Of a DNA stretch of 64,000 nucleotides, positions 18,351 to 26,042 are shown one piece after another. The stretch is from positions 186,001-250,000 of the forward strand of contig SVFC01000001.1 in assembly GCA_015057035.1 (NCBI GenBank), in the 5' to 3' direction. The notes below the pieces were generated by a model. That model ran no database searches, was not told the DNA's origin, and saw nothing but the letters and a program-made list of their open reading frames with translations. Position 1 is the stretch's first letter; every line of letters starts with the position of its first letter. The translations under genes were made by a program, and so were the position numbers. Source of the DNA: Lachnospiraceae bacterium (lineage in GTDB: Bacteria > Bacillota > Clostridia > Lachnospirales > Lachnospiraceae).

Positions 18351-18803
18351 ATGATTGAGGCAACGAGTTGTGGCGGTGTTGTGATTTTTCGTGGGAAGGT
18401 TTTGCTCTTATATAAGAATTATAAGAACAAATACGAAGGCTGGGTTCTTCCTAAAGGCACAGTTGAGCCAGGAGAGGACTACAAGGATACAGCAATCCGT
18501 GAAGTGAAAGAGGAAACGGGTGCTGATGCAACAATTATCCGATACATAGGGAAAAGCCAGTATTCATTTACTGTTCCTGAAGATACCGTCGAGAAAGAGG
18601 TTCATTGGTATCTTATGATGGGCGAGAGCTATTATAGTAAGCCGCAGAGAGAGGAGTTCTTTGTAGACTCAGGCTTCTATAAGTATCATGAAGCTTATCA
18701 TTTGTTAAAATTTTCCAATGAGAAGCAGATTTTGGAGAAAGCATACAACGAGTATCTGGATCTGAAGAAGAGTAACCTTTGGGGGACTCACAAATACTAT
18801 TAA
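18351..18803 (+). CDS. NUDIX hydrolase
   Basis: This protein hydrolyses a nucleoside-diphosphate-linked compound; the substrate cannot be told from sequence. The Nudix box is complete: PKGTVEPGEDYKDTAIREVK followed by EETGAD (Gx5Ex7REUxEExGU). The start ATG at 18351 (MIEATSCGGVVIF) has TAGGAGGT 6 bases upstream. A frame open to 18279 would add 24 residues but overlaps the promoter. The length of 150 residues suits an Ap4A-hydrolase-like or general NUDIX protein. Confidence 0.88.
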   Translation: MIEATSCGGVVIFRGKVLLLYKNYKNKYEGWVLPKGTVEPGEDYKDTAIREVKEETGADATIIRYIGKSQYSFTVPEDTVEKEVHWYLMMGESYYSKPQREEFFVDSGFYKYHEAYHLLKFSNEKQILEKAYNEYLDLKKSNLWGTHKYY

Positions 18804-18813
18804 AATGTAGTTT

Positions 18814-18866
18814 ATATATCCAAGTAGTGGGCATTTATTGCTAAGATACTTGGATATATTTCTATT
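18814..18866 (+). terminator. Terminator-like hairpin after the NUDIX gene
   Basis: ATATATCCAAGTA (18814-18826) pairs perfectly with TACTTGGATATAT (18847-18859) across a 20-base loop, followed by TTCTATTT. It ends 24 bp before the next gene. Confidence 0.5.
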
Positions 18867-18890
18867 TGGCGCTTAGCAAGGGGTTAATAC

Positions 18891-19217
18891 ATGAAATGGT
18901 ATAAGAACTTGTATTTGGGTGAAGAGATTGCTCCTAAAGCCCGAAAGATTATAAATAAAATAAAGAAAAACAAGCCTACCATTGATGTGTATGTAATTGC
19001 TTTGGCGTCTAACCCACAGAATCAGTTGGATTTGATACCAAGTTGGGAGTTGCTACAGAAGGGATATCCCACAGACCGTGTGCGCGTGATTGGATTAGCC
19101 CAGGGGAAAAAGGAAGCCTTACAGCTTGTGACATCTTTGGTAGATGAGGTATATCAGAAGACCGGCGATGTGAAGATTCTGGAATATCTACAAAATGAAT
19201 GGAGGGAACAAACATGA
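18891..19217 (+). CDS. Conserved hypothetical protein
   Basis: I do not recognise the family. The 108-residue protein is soluble, with a basic N-terminal part (KARKIINKIKKNKP), a central alpha/beta stretch (DVYVIALASNPQNQLDLIPS, with RVIGLAQGKKEALQLV) and a C-terminal helix. There is no signal peptide. It ends 4 bases after the start codon of the DUF2953 gene, and together with that gene and gerW it looks like one unit. The GGGG ribosome site is just upstream of the ATG at 18891. Confidence 0.7.
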   Translation: MKWYKNLYLGEEIAPKARKIINKIKKNKPTIDVYVIALASNPQNQLDLIPSWELLQKGYPTDRVRVIGLAQGKKEALQLVTSLVDEVYQKTGDVKILEYLQNEWREQT

Positions 19218-19990
19218 GCATAGTTCTTCTCATTTTGCAGATACTTGGAATAATCTTACTTGTTGCATTGGCAATAGTTATTCTGGTGTTATTACTATTG
19301 TTGTTTTCGCCATTAACCTATACTGTAGAGGGTGATATACATGAAAACAAGTGGGTTAAGGCAAAAGCCGGTTGGTTGTTACATCTGGTGGGAGTGAGAG
19401 TTTCCTATGAAGATAATCTAATCTATGGTGTAGTGAGGGTTCTTTGGAAAAAAACAACCTTTTCTTATGATTTAACTGTTCCAAAAGAGGAAGAAGAACC
19501 ACAGGAAGAAACTCCAAAGAAGGAAAAGAAAAAAGATGAGAGAAGTCTCATTGATAAAATAAAGGATTTTGTCGCAAAAATAAAAGTAGCTTATCCAAGA
19601 ATCAAAAAGATGATCACAGATGACAGGAATAAAAAGGCTGTGATTCATTTGAAAGATGAACTGATATATCTGGTGAAGATCCTACTTCCGAAGAAATCAA
19701 GAGTTCGTGGGGCGTTTTCCACAGGAGCGCCAGATACCACTGGGCAGTTGTGTGGTGTCATAGCACTTTTTCCAATTATGTATGTGAAAGGATGGGAACT
19801 ACGTCCGGACTTTACAGCAGAGTCTGCATACTTTGAAGGCGACTTCTGGGGAAAAGGCAGATTGTATTTGTTTCAAATTATAGGAATTCTTTTGCGAATA
19901 ATGTTTGATAAGAATTGCAGAAGAATGTATACTATGATTGATAGGTTAATGAAAAGTATAAAAAAGACTAGTAGTCAGGAGGTCAAATAA
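19214..19990 (+). CDS. DUF2953 domain-containing membrane protein (YtfI-like)
   Basis: This 258-residue protein has a strongly hydrophobic N-terminal helix (VLLILQILGIILLVALAI) and a DUF2953 region: DIHENKWVKAKAGWLLHLVG, later GAFSTGAPDTTGQLCGV and LRPDFTAESAYFEGDFWGKG. A charged linker rich in Glu and Lys separates the halves. The start ATG at 19214 has GGAGGG 8 bases upstream, against 19199, which has none. In Bacillus the same family (YtfI) sits before ytfJ/gerW, as it does here, and a sporulation-related role is inferred from that. Confidence 0.85.
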   Translation: MSIVLLILQILGIILLVALAIVILVLLLLLFSPLTYTVEGDIHENKWVKAKAGWLLHLVGVRVSYEDNLIYGVVRVLWKKTTFSYDLTVPKEEEEPQEETPKKEKKKDERSLIDKIKDFVAKIKVAYPRIKKMITDDRNKKAVIHLKDELIYLVKILLPKKSRVRGAFSTGAPDTTGQLCGVIALFPIMYVKGWELRPDFTAESAYFEGDFWGKGRLYLFQIIGILLRIMFDKNCRRMYTMIDRLMKSIKKTSSQEVK

Positions 19991-20365
19991 ATGGCAGAGG
20001 ATAAATTAACAACAACAGTAGAATCCTTATTCAAAGGGATGGACAACTTTATTACAACGAAAACCGTTGTAGGTGAAGCAATTCATATTGGCGAAACTAT
20101 CATTTTACCATTAGTAGATGTATCATTCGGCGTTGCTGCAGGTGCATTTGTTGGAGATGGCAAGAACAATGGTGCTGGTGGTATGGGTGGAAAAGTGACT
20201 CCAAGTGCAATTCTTGTTATTCAGAACGGAAGCACACGTCTTGTAAATGTTAAGAACCAGGATGCAATGACTAAGATTTTAGATATGGTTCCAGACTTAC
20301 TTGACCGTTTCCAGAAAAAAGATGCCGACACAATCATCTTAACCGAAGAAGAGGACTCCATCTAA
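19991..20365 (+). CDS. gerW: GerW family sporulation protein (YtfJ)
   Basis: This is a YtfJ/GerW-type protein, needed in Bacillus for L-alanine-triggered spore germination. The 124-residue protein carries FKGMDNFITTKTVVGEAI, TIILPLVDVSFGVAAGAF, a glycine-rich loop GAGGMGGKVTPSAILVI, and a C-terminal helix. Its start lies immediately after the DUF2953 stop, and CAGGAGG lies just upstream. Its presence suggests a spore-forming organism or a descendant of one. Confidence 0.92.
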   Translation: MAEDKLTTTVESLFKGMDNFITTKTVVGEAIHIGETIILPLVDVSFGVAAGAFVGDGKNNGAGGMGGKVTPSAILVIQNGSTRLVNVKNQDAMTKILDMVPDLLDRFQKKDADTIILTEEEDSI

Positions 20366-20409
20366 TTGACAGATGGCAGTGTCAAATGTGAATAAAATGT
20401 AAACAGAGT

Positions 20410-20440
20410 AGGACTGTCGTATGACAGTCCTTTTATTTTG
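20410..20440 (+). terminator. Terminator after gerW
   Basis: AGGACTGTC, four-base loop GTAT, GACAGTCCT (20410-20431), then TTTATTTTG. The same stem sequence recurs in opposite orientation in the rpmB terminator at 20548. Confidence 0.85.
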
Positions 20441-20451
20441 AATGATGTGAA

Positions 20452-20541
20452 AACCTAAGTAAGGCCTATACAAATATCCCCCTCGACGACTTTGCGAAGA
20501 ACGGAGACGAGGGGGATATTTGTATAGGTCTTGCGTAGCTT
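20452..20541. repeat. Large imperfect palindrome between two terminators
   Basis: Arms 20452-20485 and 20508-20541 pair over 34 positions with two mismatches and two G-T wobbles. The inner 21 bp (CCTATACAAATATCCCCCTCG and its complement) are perfect. The 22-base centre holds a small CTT-TGCG-AAG hairpin. It carries no reading frame and no T-run, and lies between the gerW and rpmB terminators. It looks like a dispersed palindromic repeat, but no second copy is seen in this window. Confidence 0.7.
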
Positions 20542-20547
20542 ATTGAC

Positions 20548-20579
20548 AACAAAAAAAGGACTATCTTGCGACAGTCCTT
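20548..20579 (-). terminator. Terminator after rpmB
   Basis: On the minus strand AAGGACTGTC, loop GCAA, GATAGTCCTT (one G-U pair), followed by a run of seven T. It ends 14 bp downstream of the rpmB stop. Confidence 0.8.
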
Positions 20580-20592
20580 CGTTGTCTACATA

Positions 20593-20778
20593 TTAAGCAC
20601 GTTCTACACGGCCAGATCTTAAGCAGGAAGCACAAACATATAATTTCTGTGGTACTCCGTTTACTTTACAACTAACACGTTTGATGTTTGATTTCCAGAT
20701 TTTATTAGATCTTCTATGAGAGTGGCTTACTCCGTTTCCGAAATGAACGCCTTTTTCACATACTGCACATTTTGCCAT
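20593..20778 (-). CDS. rpmB: 50S ribosomal protein L28
   Basis: L28 is a small protein of the large ribosomal subunit. The 61-residue sequence has the family features MAKCAVCEKGVHFGNGVSHS, HRRSNKIWKSNIKRV and a C-terminal KLYVCASCLRSG. The four cysteines (C4 and C7, C52 and C55) make it the zinc-binding form. It has its own promoter and terminator on the minus strand. AGGAGGTG lies upstream of the ATG. Confidence 0.96.
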   Translation of the reverse strand: MAKCAVCEKGVHFGNGVSHSHRRSNKIWKSNIKRVSCKVNGVPQKLYVCASCLRSGRVERA

Positions 20779-20839
20779 ACTAATTGCACCTCCTTTGATT
20801 CACTAAGCTCAAATATGGTTTCGAGCTCACAACATAGAT

Positions 20840-20868
20840 ATTCTAACAGAAAGAAGTTCATAATGCAA
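20840..20868 (-). promoter_or_regulatory. Promoter of rpmB
   Basis: On the minus strand TTGCAT (20863-20868), 17 bases, TAGAAT (20840-20845), 62 bases before the rpmB ATG. Confidence 0.6.
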
Positions 20869-20907
20869 GGAAAAAATGTAAATTTTTTATGAATTTAAAT
20901 AGAGTAT

Positions 20908-20935
20908 TTGCTTTTTGTAAAAAATACGTTATAAT
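20908..20935 (+). promoter_or_regulatory. Promoter of the Asp23-fakA unit
   Basis: TTGCTT (20908-20913), 16 bases, TATAAT (20930-20935), about 90 bases before the Asp23 start. The 5' leader between them shows no clear riboswitch. Confidence 0.55.
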
Positions 20936-21024
20936 TACATATAACTATGTCGTGTGCAAAATGTGTTTTGCGCAGGAGTTTGCCTTAGGGAAAACTCAGT
21001 ATATATAGAAAGGACAGGTTGATT

Positions 21025-21384
21025 ATGAAAGGTCAAATGGATACCCAGTACGGGAAAGTTTTAATTGATGGAAATGTTATTGCAACATACGCTGGCTCTG
21101 TAGCAGTAGAGTGTTTTGGCATTGTTGGAATGGCAGCAATAAATATGAAAGATGGTCTTGTAAAATTACTTAAGAAAGATTATCTCAATCACGGTATTAA
21201 TGTAGTAATTGATGAAGATAATACAATTAGCATTGATTTTCATGTAATTATTGCTTACGGTGTAAGCATTGCAACAGTATCTGATAACTTAATTGAAACC
21301 GTTAAGTATAAAGTAGAAACTTTTACAGGAATGAAAATCAACAAAATCAACATTTACGTTGAAGGTGTACGCGTAATTGATTAA
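21025..21384 (+). CDS. Asp23/Gls24 family protein (YloU-like)
   Basis: This is a member of the Asp23/Gls24 (DUF322) envelope-stress family, 119-120 residues from the ATG at 21025 (MKGQMDTQYGKVLIDG). That start is supported by AAAGGACAGG upstream; a TTG at 21019 in frame has no site of its own. Family segments are VIATYAGSVAVECFGIVGMA and VIIAYGVSIATVSDNLIE. Its order before fakA and recG matches yloU-yloV-recG in other Firmicutes. In these genomes it is thought to work with the fatty-acid kinase, but its role is not defined. Confidence 0.88.
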   Translation: MKGQMDTQYGKVLIDGNVIATYAGSVAVECFGIVGMAAINMKDGLVKLLKKDYLNHGINVVIDEDNTISIDFHVIIAYGVSIATVSDNLIETVKYKVETFTGMKINKINIYVEGVRVID

Positions 21385-21397
21385 GGAGGACGTATTC

Positions 21398-23086
21398 GTG
21401 CAGATTACTAGTATAAATTCTGAAATGGTAGCAAAGATGTTCCTTGCTGGCGCAAAGAACCTTGATGCAAAAAAAGAATGGATTAATGAATTAAACGTAT
21501 TCCCAGTTCCAGACGGTGATACAGGTACAAATATGACAATGACCATTATGTCAGCAGCAAGAGAAGTGTCATCTCTTGGCAATAATCCACAGATGGCACA
21601 GTTGGCAAAAGCTATTTCTTCTGGTTCTCTTCGTGGAGCAAGAGGTAACTCTGGTGTTATTTTATCTCAGTTATTCAGAGGCTTTTGTAAAGTTATTGCT
21701 GAATATGATGAAGTAGATGTATGTGTACTTTCTGACGCTATGCAGAAGGCTGTTGAAACAGCTTATAAGGCGGTTATGAAACCAAAGGAAGGAACCATCC
21801 TTACCGTTGCCAAAGGTGCAGCTGATAAAGCATTAGAGTTAGTAAATGAAACAGATGATTTAATCTATTTTGTGGATGAAGTAATCAAACATGCTGACTA
21901 TGTATTAAGCCAGACTCCAGAGATGCTTCCAGTTTTAAAACAGGCTGGTGTAGTAGACTCAGGCGGACAGGGACTTATGCAGGTGTTAAAGGGTGCACAG
22001 GATATGCTCCTTGGTAAAGAAGTAGATTACTCTATTGAAGATGTTCCTACATCTGGTGGAGTTGTTAAAATCTCAGCAGAAACGGAAGAAGAGATCAAAT
22101 TTGGTTATTGTACAGAATTCATTATTGTTCTGAATAAACCAATGACTGATAAAGAAGAATTAGAATTCAAGGCATATTTAGAATCAATCGGTGATTCTAT
22201 CGTAGTGGTAGCGGACGATGAGATTACAAAGACTCACGTACATACCAATGATCCAGGTCTTGCAATCCAGAAGGCACTTACTTTTGGTTCATTAAGCAAG
22301 ATTAAGATTGATAATATGCGTGAAGAACATCAGGAAAAACTCATCAAAGAAGCTGAAAAAGTTGCTGCTCAGCAGAAAGAAGCTGATTTAGTTGCTACAG
22401 AAGCACCAAAGGCCGAGGAGCCACGTAAAGAAGTTGGTTTCATTGCAGTATCTATCGGTGAAGGTATGAACGAAATCTTCCGTGGTTTAGGTGTTGACTA
22501 CATCATCGAAGGTGGTCAGACAATGAACCCAAGTACAGAAGATATGTTAACTGCAATTGAAAATGTAAATGCAGACAACATCTTCATTTTACCAAATAAC
22601 AGCAACATTATTATGGCTGCAAACCAGGCTGCAACATTAGTAGAAGACAAAGAAATCATCGTTGTACCTACTAAGACAGTTCCACAGGGTATCACAGCAG
22701 TTGTAAACTTCTTACCAGACTTATCTGTAGAAGAAAACAAAGAAACAATGTTAGAAGAAATCCAGAATGTTAAGACAGGACAGGTAACATATGCTGTTCG
22801 TGATACAGAGATGGATGGCTTCGAAATCAAAGAGAATGACTTCATGGGTATTGGCGACAAGACAATCCTTGCTGCAGGTACAGACAAGAAGACAGTTACT
22901 CTTGAAATGATCGACAGAATGGTTGACGAAGATTCCGCAATCGTAAGCATCTACTTCGGTAGCGATTCTTCTGAAGAAGAAGCATCTGAAATCGCAGAAG
23001 CAATCGAAGAAAAATATCCAGACGTTGAAGTTGAAATCAACGATGGTGGTCAGCCAATTTACTACTATGTAATTTCAGTTGAATAA
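21398..23086 (+). CDS. fakA: Fatty acid kinase catalytic subunit FakA (DAK2/YloV family)
   Basis: FakA phosphorylates fatty acids bound to a DegV-type FakB protein, allowing exogenous fatty acids into phospholipids. The N-terminal DhaL-like kinase domain has NVFPVPDGDTGTNMT and GSLRGARGNSGVILSQLFRG; a middle domain and a C-terminal DegV-like domain follow (562 residues). The start is set at GTG 21398, with AAGGAGG 8 bases upstream. An in-frame ATG at 21377 lies inside the Asp23 gene and has no ribosome site. No fakB gene is in the window. Confidence 0.93.
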   Translation: MQITSINSEMVAKMFLAGAKNLDAKKEWINELNVFPVPDGDTGTNMTMTIMSAAREVSSLGNNPQMAQLAKAISSGSLRGARGNSGVILSQLFRGFCKVIAEYDEVDVCVLSDAMQKAVETAYKAVMKPKEGTILTVAKGAADKALELVNETDDLIYFVDEVIKHADYVLSQTPEMLPVLKQAGVVDSGGQGLMQVLKGAQDMLLGKEVDYSIEDVPTSGGVVKISAETEEEIKFGYCTEFIIVLNKPMTDKEELEFKAYLESIGDSIVVVADDEITKTHVHTNDPGLAIQKALTFGSLSKIKIDNMREEHQEKLIKEAEKVAAQQKEADLVATEAPKAEEPRKEVGFIAVSIGEGMNEIFRGLGVDYIIEGGQTMNPSTEDMLTAIENVNADNIFILPNNSNIIMAANQAATLVEDKEIIVVPTKTVPQGITAVVNFLPDLSVEENKETMLEEIQNVKTGQVTYAVRDTEMDGFEIKENDFMGIGDKTILAAGTDKKTVTLEMIDRMVDEDSAIVSIYFGSDSSEEEASEIAEAIEEKYPDVEVEINDGGQPIYYYVISVE

Positions 23087-23101
23087 GATTTAAATGAATT
23101 T

Positions 23102-23141
23102 ATCCTCTTTCCAGGGTATGGCTTGGAAAGAGGATTTTTTT
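23102..23141 (+). terminator. Terminator after fakA
   Basis: ATCCTCTTTCCA (23102-23113), ten-base loop, TGGAAAGAGGAT (23124-23135), then a run of T. It starts 15 bp after the fakA stop. Confidence 0.85.
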
Positions 23142-23142
23142 G

Positions 23143-23171
23143 TTGTTTGAATAATAGGAAATTGTTATAAT
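23143..23171 (+). promoter_or_regulatory. Promoter of recG
   Basis: TTGTTT (23143-23148), 17 bases, TATAAT (23166-23171) with an extended TGT before it. It starts directly after the fakA terminator. Confidence 0.6.
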
Positions 23172-23204
23172 TATGATATCAAATTATGTTATAAGGAGAT
23201 GCAA

Positions 23205-25268
23205 ATGTACATCACAGCACCAATTACGCAAATTAAGGGTATCGGCGAGAAAACTGCCCAGACCTTTGAAAAACTGAATATATATACTGCAGAAGATGTG
23301 CTGTTTCATTTTCCTAGAAATTATTTCCGATATCCAGTGGCTCGACGTATCGAAGAGATTGAAGTAATACAAGAAGGTATGACTGCGATTCGTGCAGTTG
23401 TGAAAAAAACACCAGTATCTCGTAACGCCAGAAGTATGAATGTGACCACCCTTACCATCGGTGAAGCACCGAAGAAGTTGGAACTAGTGTGGTTTCGTAT
23501 GCCTTATGTGAAAAATAGTTTGCAATTCGGCAGAGAATATGTTTTTTTTGGAAAAATGGTAATCAAAAATAAACGTTGGGTTATGGAGCAACCAACCATT
23601 TATGAAGTGGCAAAATACGAAGCAATGGAAGATTTGCTTCAGCCTGTTTATGGGTTGACTGCAGGTATTACTAATAACTTGATTACGAAGACTATCAAGA
23701 CAATTCTAAGCGATATGGAATTAGTGCAGGATTATATTCCTGTAGAATATCGTAAAAAGTATGGTTTGTGTGAATATAACTATGCCTTAAAGCAGATTCA
23801 TTTTCCAGATGCCATAGAGAATCTGATTGATGCCAGAAGATGTTTGGTGTTCCATGAATTTTTCTCATTTTTGATGGGAATTCAGTATCAGAAAGAGAAG
23901 AAAAACAAGGATCCAAATGGATTTGAGTTTACGAAAGATTCTTTTGTGGAAGAATGTATAGGAAAGTTGCCTTATCCGCTGACGAATGCCCAGAAAAATG
24001 CATTACAGGATATAAAAAACGATATGGAAAGTCCGTTTGTAATGCAGCGATTAATTCAGGGTGACGTAGGTTCTGGTAAAACCATCGTTGCGTTTCTTGC
24101 AATGGCCCGTTGCGCTCACAATGGCTATCAGTCCGCAATTATGGCTCCAACAGAAGTGCTTGCAAGACAGCATTTTGAAACCTTCCAGAAACTGTGTAGA
24201 GATTTTGGATTGGATTTTCCTGTGGTTCTTTTAACAGGTTCTATGAAAGCCAAGGAAAAAAGAGAAGCTTACGCACAGTTAGAGAATGCTCCAAATGCCC
24301 TGGTAATTGGAACTCATGCTTTGATTCAGGAAAAGGCAGTATATTCTAATTTGGCGCTGGTAATTACTGATGAACAGCATCGTTTTGGTGTAAAACAGCG
24401 AGATGTTTTTGCTGAAAAAGGAAAGGTGCCTCATGTGCTTGTAATGAGTGCAACACCAATTCCTAGAACTTTGGCGATTATTCTATATGGTGATATGGAT
24501 ATTTCGGTCATTGATGAAGTGCCAGCGAAGCGTCTACCAATCAAGAACTGCGTTGTGGATATTGGATATCGTCCAAAGGCTTATGATTTTATTGTAAATC
24601 AAGTAAATATGGGTCATCAGGCGTATGTTATCTGTCCATTAGTGGAAGAAACTGAGAATATGGAAGGGAAAAATGCTACCGATTATGCAAAAGAACTTGC
24701 AGAAATTCTTCCTGACCATATTAAAGTAGGGCTTTTACACGGCAAAATGAAAAATGACAAGAAAAACGAAGTGATGGAAGCCTTTGCCAGAAACGAAATA
24801 CAAGTGCTGGTTTCTACCACAGTAGTTGAAGTAGGCGTAAATGTTCCAAATGCGACAGTCATGATGATTGAAAATGCAGATCATTTTGGTTTGGCACAGC
24901 TTCATCAGTTGAGAGGTCGTGTTGGTCGTGGAGATGCGCAGTCTTATTGTATTATGATTAATACATCTAATACCAAGACGGCTCAGAAACGTCTGGAAAC
25001 ACTGAATAAATCCAATGATGGTTTCTTTATTGCAAGTGAGGATTTGAAACTTCGTGGACCGGGAGATTTTTTTGGAGTAAGACAGAGTGGGGATTTGGCA
25101 TTTGATATCGGTGATATCTATCAGGATGCAAAAGAATTACAGCAGGCATCAGAAGCGGTAAAAGAAATTCTTGATGCAGATCCAGAGCTATTGATGGAAG
25201 AGCATGCTGCATTGAAGCGACAGATGAAGAAATTCATGGACGAGCAGTTAAAGAAGATGTCGCTATAA
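23205..25268 (+). CDS. recG: ATP-dependent DNA helicase RecG
   Basis: RecG remodels stalled replication forks and branched DNA. The 687-residue protein has the N-terminal wedge/OB domain (ITQIKGIGEKTAQTFEKLNI), helicase motif I QGDVGSGKTIVAFLA, a DEQH box (VITDEQHRFG), SATPIPRTLA, and motif VI QLRGRVGRGDAQSYC. The ATG at 23205 (MYITAPITQ) has AAGGAGAT 5 bases upstream; an ATG two codons earlier overlaps that site. It is transcribed alone, with a terminator downstream. Confidence 0.95.
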   Translation: MYITAPITQIKGIGEKTAQTFEKLNIYTAEDVLFHFPRNYFRYPVARRIEEIEVIQEGMTAIRAVVKKTPVSRNARSMNVTTLTIGEAPKKLELVWFRMPYVKNSLQFGREYVFFGKMVIKNKRWVMEQPTIYEVAKYEAMEDLLQPVYGLTAGITNNLITKTIKTILSDMELVQDYIPVEYRKKYGLCEYNYALKQIHFPDAIENLIDARRCLVFHEFFSFLMGIQYQKEKKNKDPNGFEFTKDSFVEECIGKLPYPLTNAQKNALQDIKNDMESPFVMQRLIQGDVGSGKTIVAFLAMARCAHNGYQSAIMAPTEVLARQHFETFQKLCRDFGLDFPVVLLTGSMKAKEKREAYAQLENAPNALVIGTHALIQEKAVYSNLALVITDEQHRFGVKQRDVFAEKGKVPHVLVMSATPIPRTLAIILYGDMDISVIDEVPAKRLPIKNCVVDIGYRPKAYDFIVNQVNMGHQAYVICPLVEETENMEGKNATDYAKELAEILPDHIKVGLLHGKMKNDKKNEVMEAFARNEIQVLVSTTVVEVGVNVPNATVMMIENADHFGLAQLHQLRGRVGRGDAQSYCIMINTSNTKTAQKRLETLNKSNDGFFIASEDLKLRGPGDFFGVRQSGDLAFDIGDIYQDAKELQQASEAVKEILDADPELLMEEHAALKRQMKKFMDEQLKKMSL

Positions 25269-25309
25269 CTTTGATAGAAGCAAAATACAATTTGAATAAT
25301 TAATTTATA

Positions 25310-25346
25310 AACTCCCCTGATAGAATATATCAGGGGAGTTCGTTTT
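25310..25346. terminator. Two-way terminator after recG
   Basis: AACTCCCCTGATA (25310-25322), loop GAATA, TATCAGGGGAGTT (25328-25340), followed by CGTTTTA on the plus side. It lies between the convergent recG and the minus-strand gene at 25358. Confidence 0.8.
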
Positions 25347-25357
25347 AATAGTTTATT

Positions 25358-25891
25358 CTATTGTGCTGATTTAAAAGCGGCGATAATATTTTTGTAACTT
25401 GAAAGAATTGTTAAAGCATAACCAATAAGTAAATCCTTGAAATAGTATCCAAGTCCTTCTTCGGTTAAAGATTCTTCTGTGTATGGGAATACATCAAATA
25501 AAGTAAGTTCATAGCCTTCAGCTACTAATTCATCCATAATTGTCCATGCCCAACAAACTCTGTTTGCTAAGAAGATTGTAACTATAGCCATCAAAACACA
25601 AACAATAACACCTTTTTTATCGAGGGATTTTCCAAACATTTCATATCCCTTCATTGCACAAATGATTGTTACAGCGCCAGCAATTCCAGCAATAAATCCA
25701 ACTTTGTAGATAACTACCCAGAGAACAGCACCAATCAATGATCCAAGAAATGCGCCAACAAGACCTGGAACTAAATTACTGCTTACTGGAGCAGCTGGCT
25801 GTGGTTCAGGTGTAATCTGACTGTAATCAGTGTAGGTGTTCTGAACTTCTTCCTGATTCTGTTCTTCATAGTTGTTAAATTCTTCTGACAT
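25358..25891 (-). CDS. Hypothetical membrane protein with acidic N-terminus
   Basis: No family recognised. The 177-residue protein has a glutamate- and glutamine-rich N-terminal tail (about 1-37) followed by about four hydrophobic segments: LVPGLVGAFLGSLIGAVLWV, VGFIAGIAGAVTIICAM, GVIVCVLMAIVTIFLANRV, and a last weak one near 155. AAAGGAG precedes the ATG at 25891. The shape (disordered head plus compact membrane bundle) is seen in many uncharacterised Lachnospiraceae proteins. It stands alone on the minus strand at the edge of an accessory stretch. Confidence 0.75.
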   Translation of the reverse strand: MSEEFNNYEEQNQEEVQNTYTDYSQITPEPQPAAPVSSNLVPGLVGAFLGSLIGAVLWVVIYKVGFIAGIAGAVTIICAMKGYEMFGKSLDKKGVIVCVLMAIVTIFLANRVCWAWTIMDELVAEGYELTLFDVFPYTEESLTEEGLGYYFKDLLIGYALTILSSYKNIIAAFKSAQ

Positions 25892-26042
25892 AATATTTCT
25901 CCTTTGTATTTAAAAATTCATAACTGTTATTATTATAACGAAAAGGTTAAAAAAGCACAACATTTTTTCGAAAACAATACCAAAATCTGACAATTTGTGA
26001 TAGAATGAAGAAAAATTTAAAATATAGAGTGAGGGATGTTTT

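Noticed and set aside
21289-22950. Antisense open frames in the Asp23 and fakA genes
   Set aside because: Both sense genes are well supported by family motifs. The antisense frames have no start signals and look like by-products of codon use.
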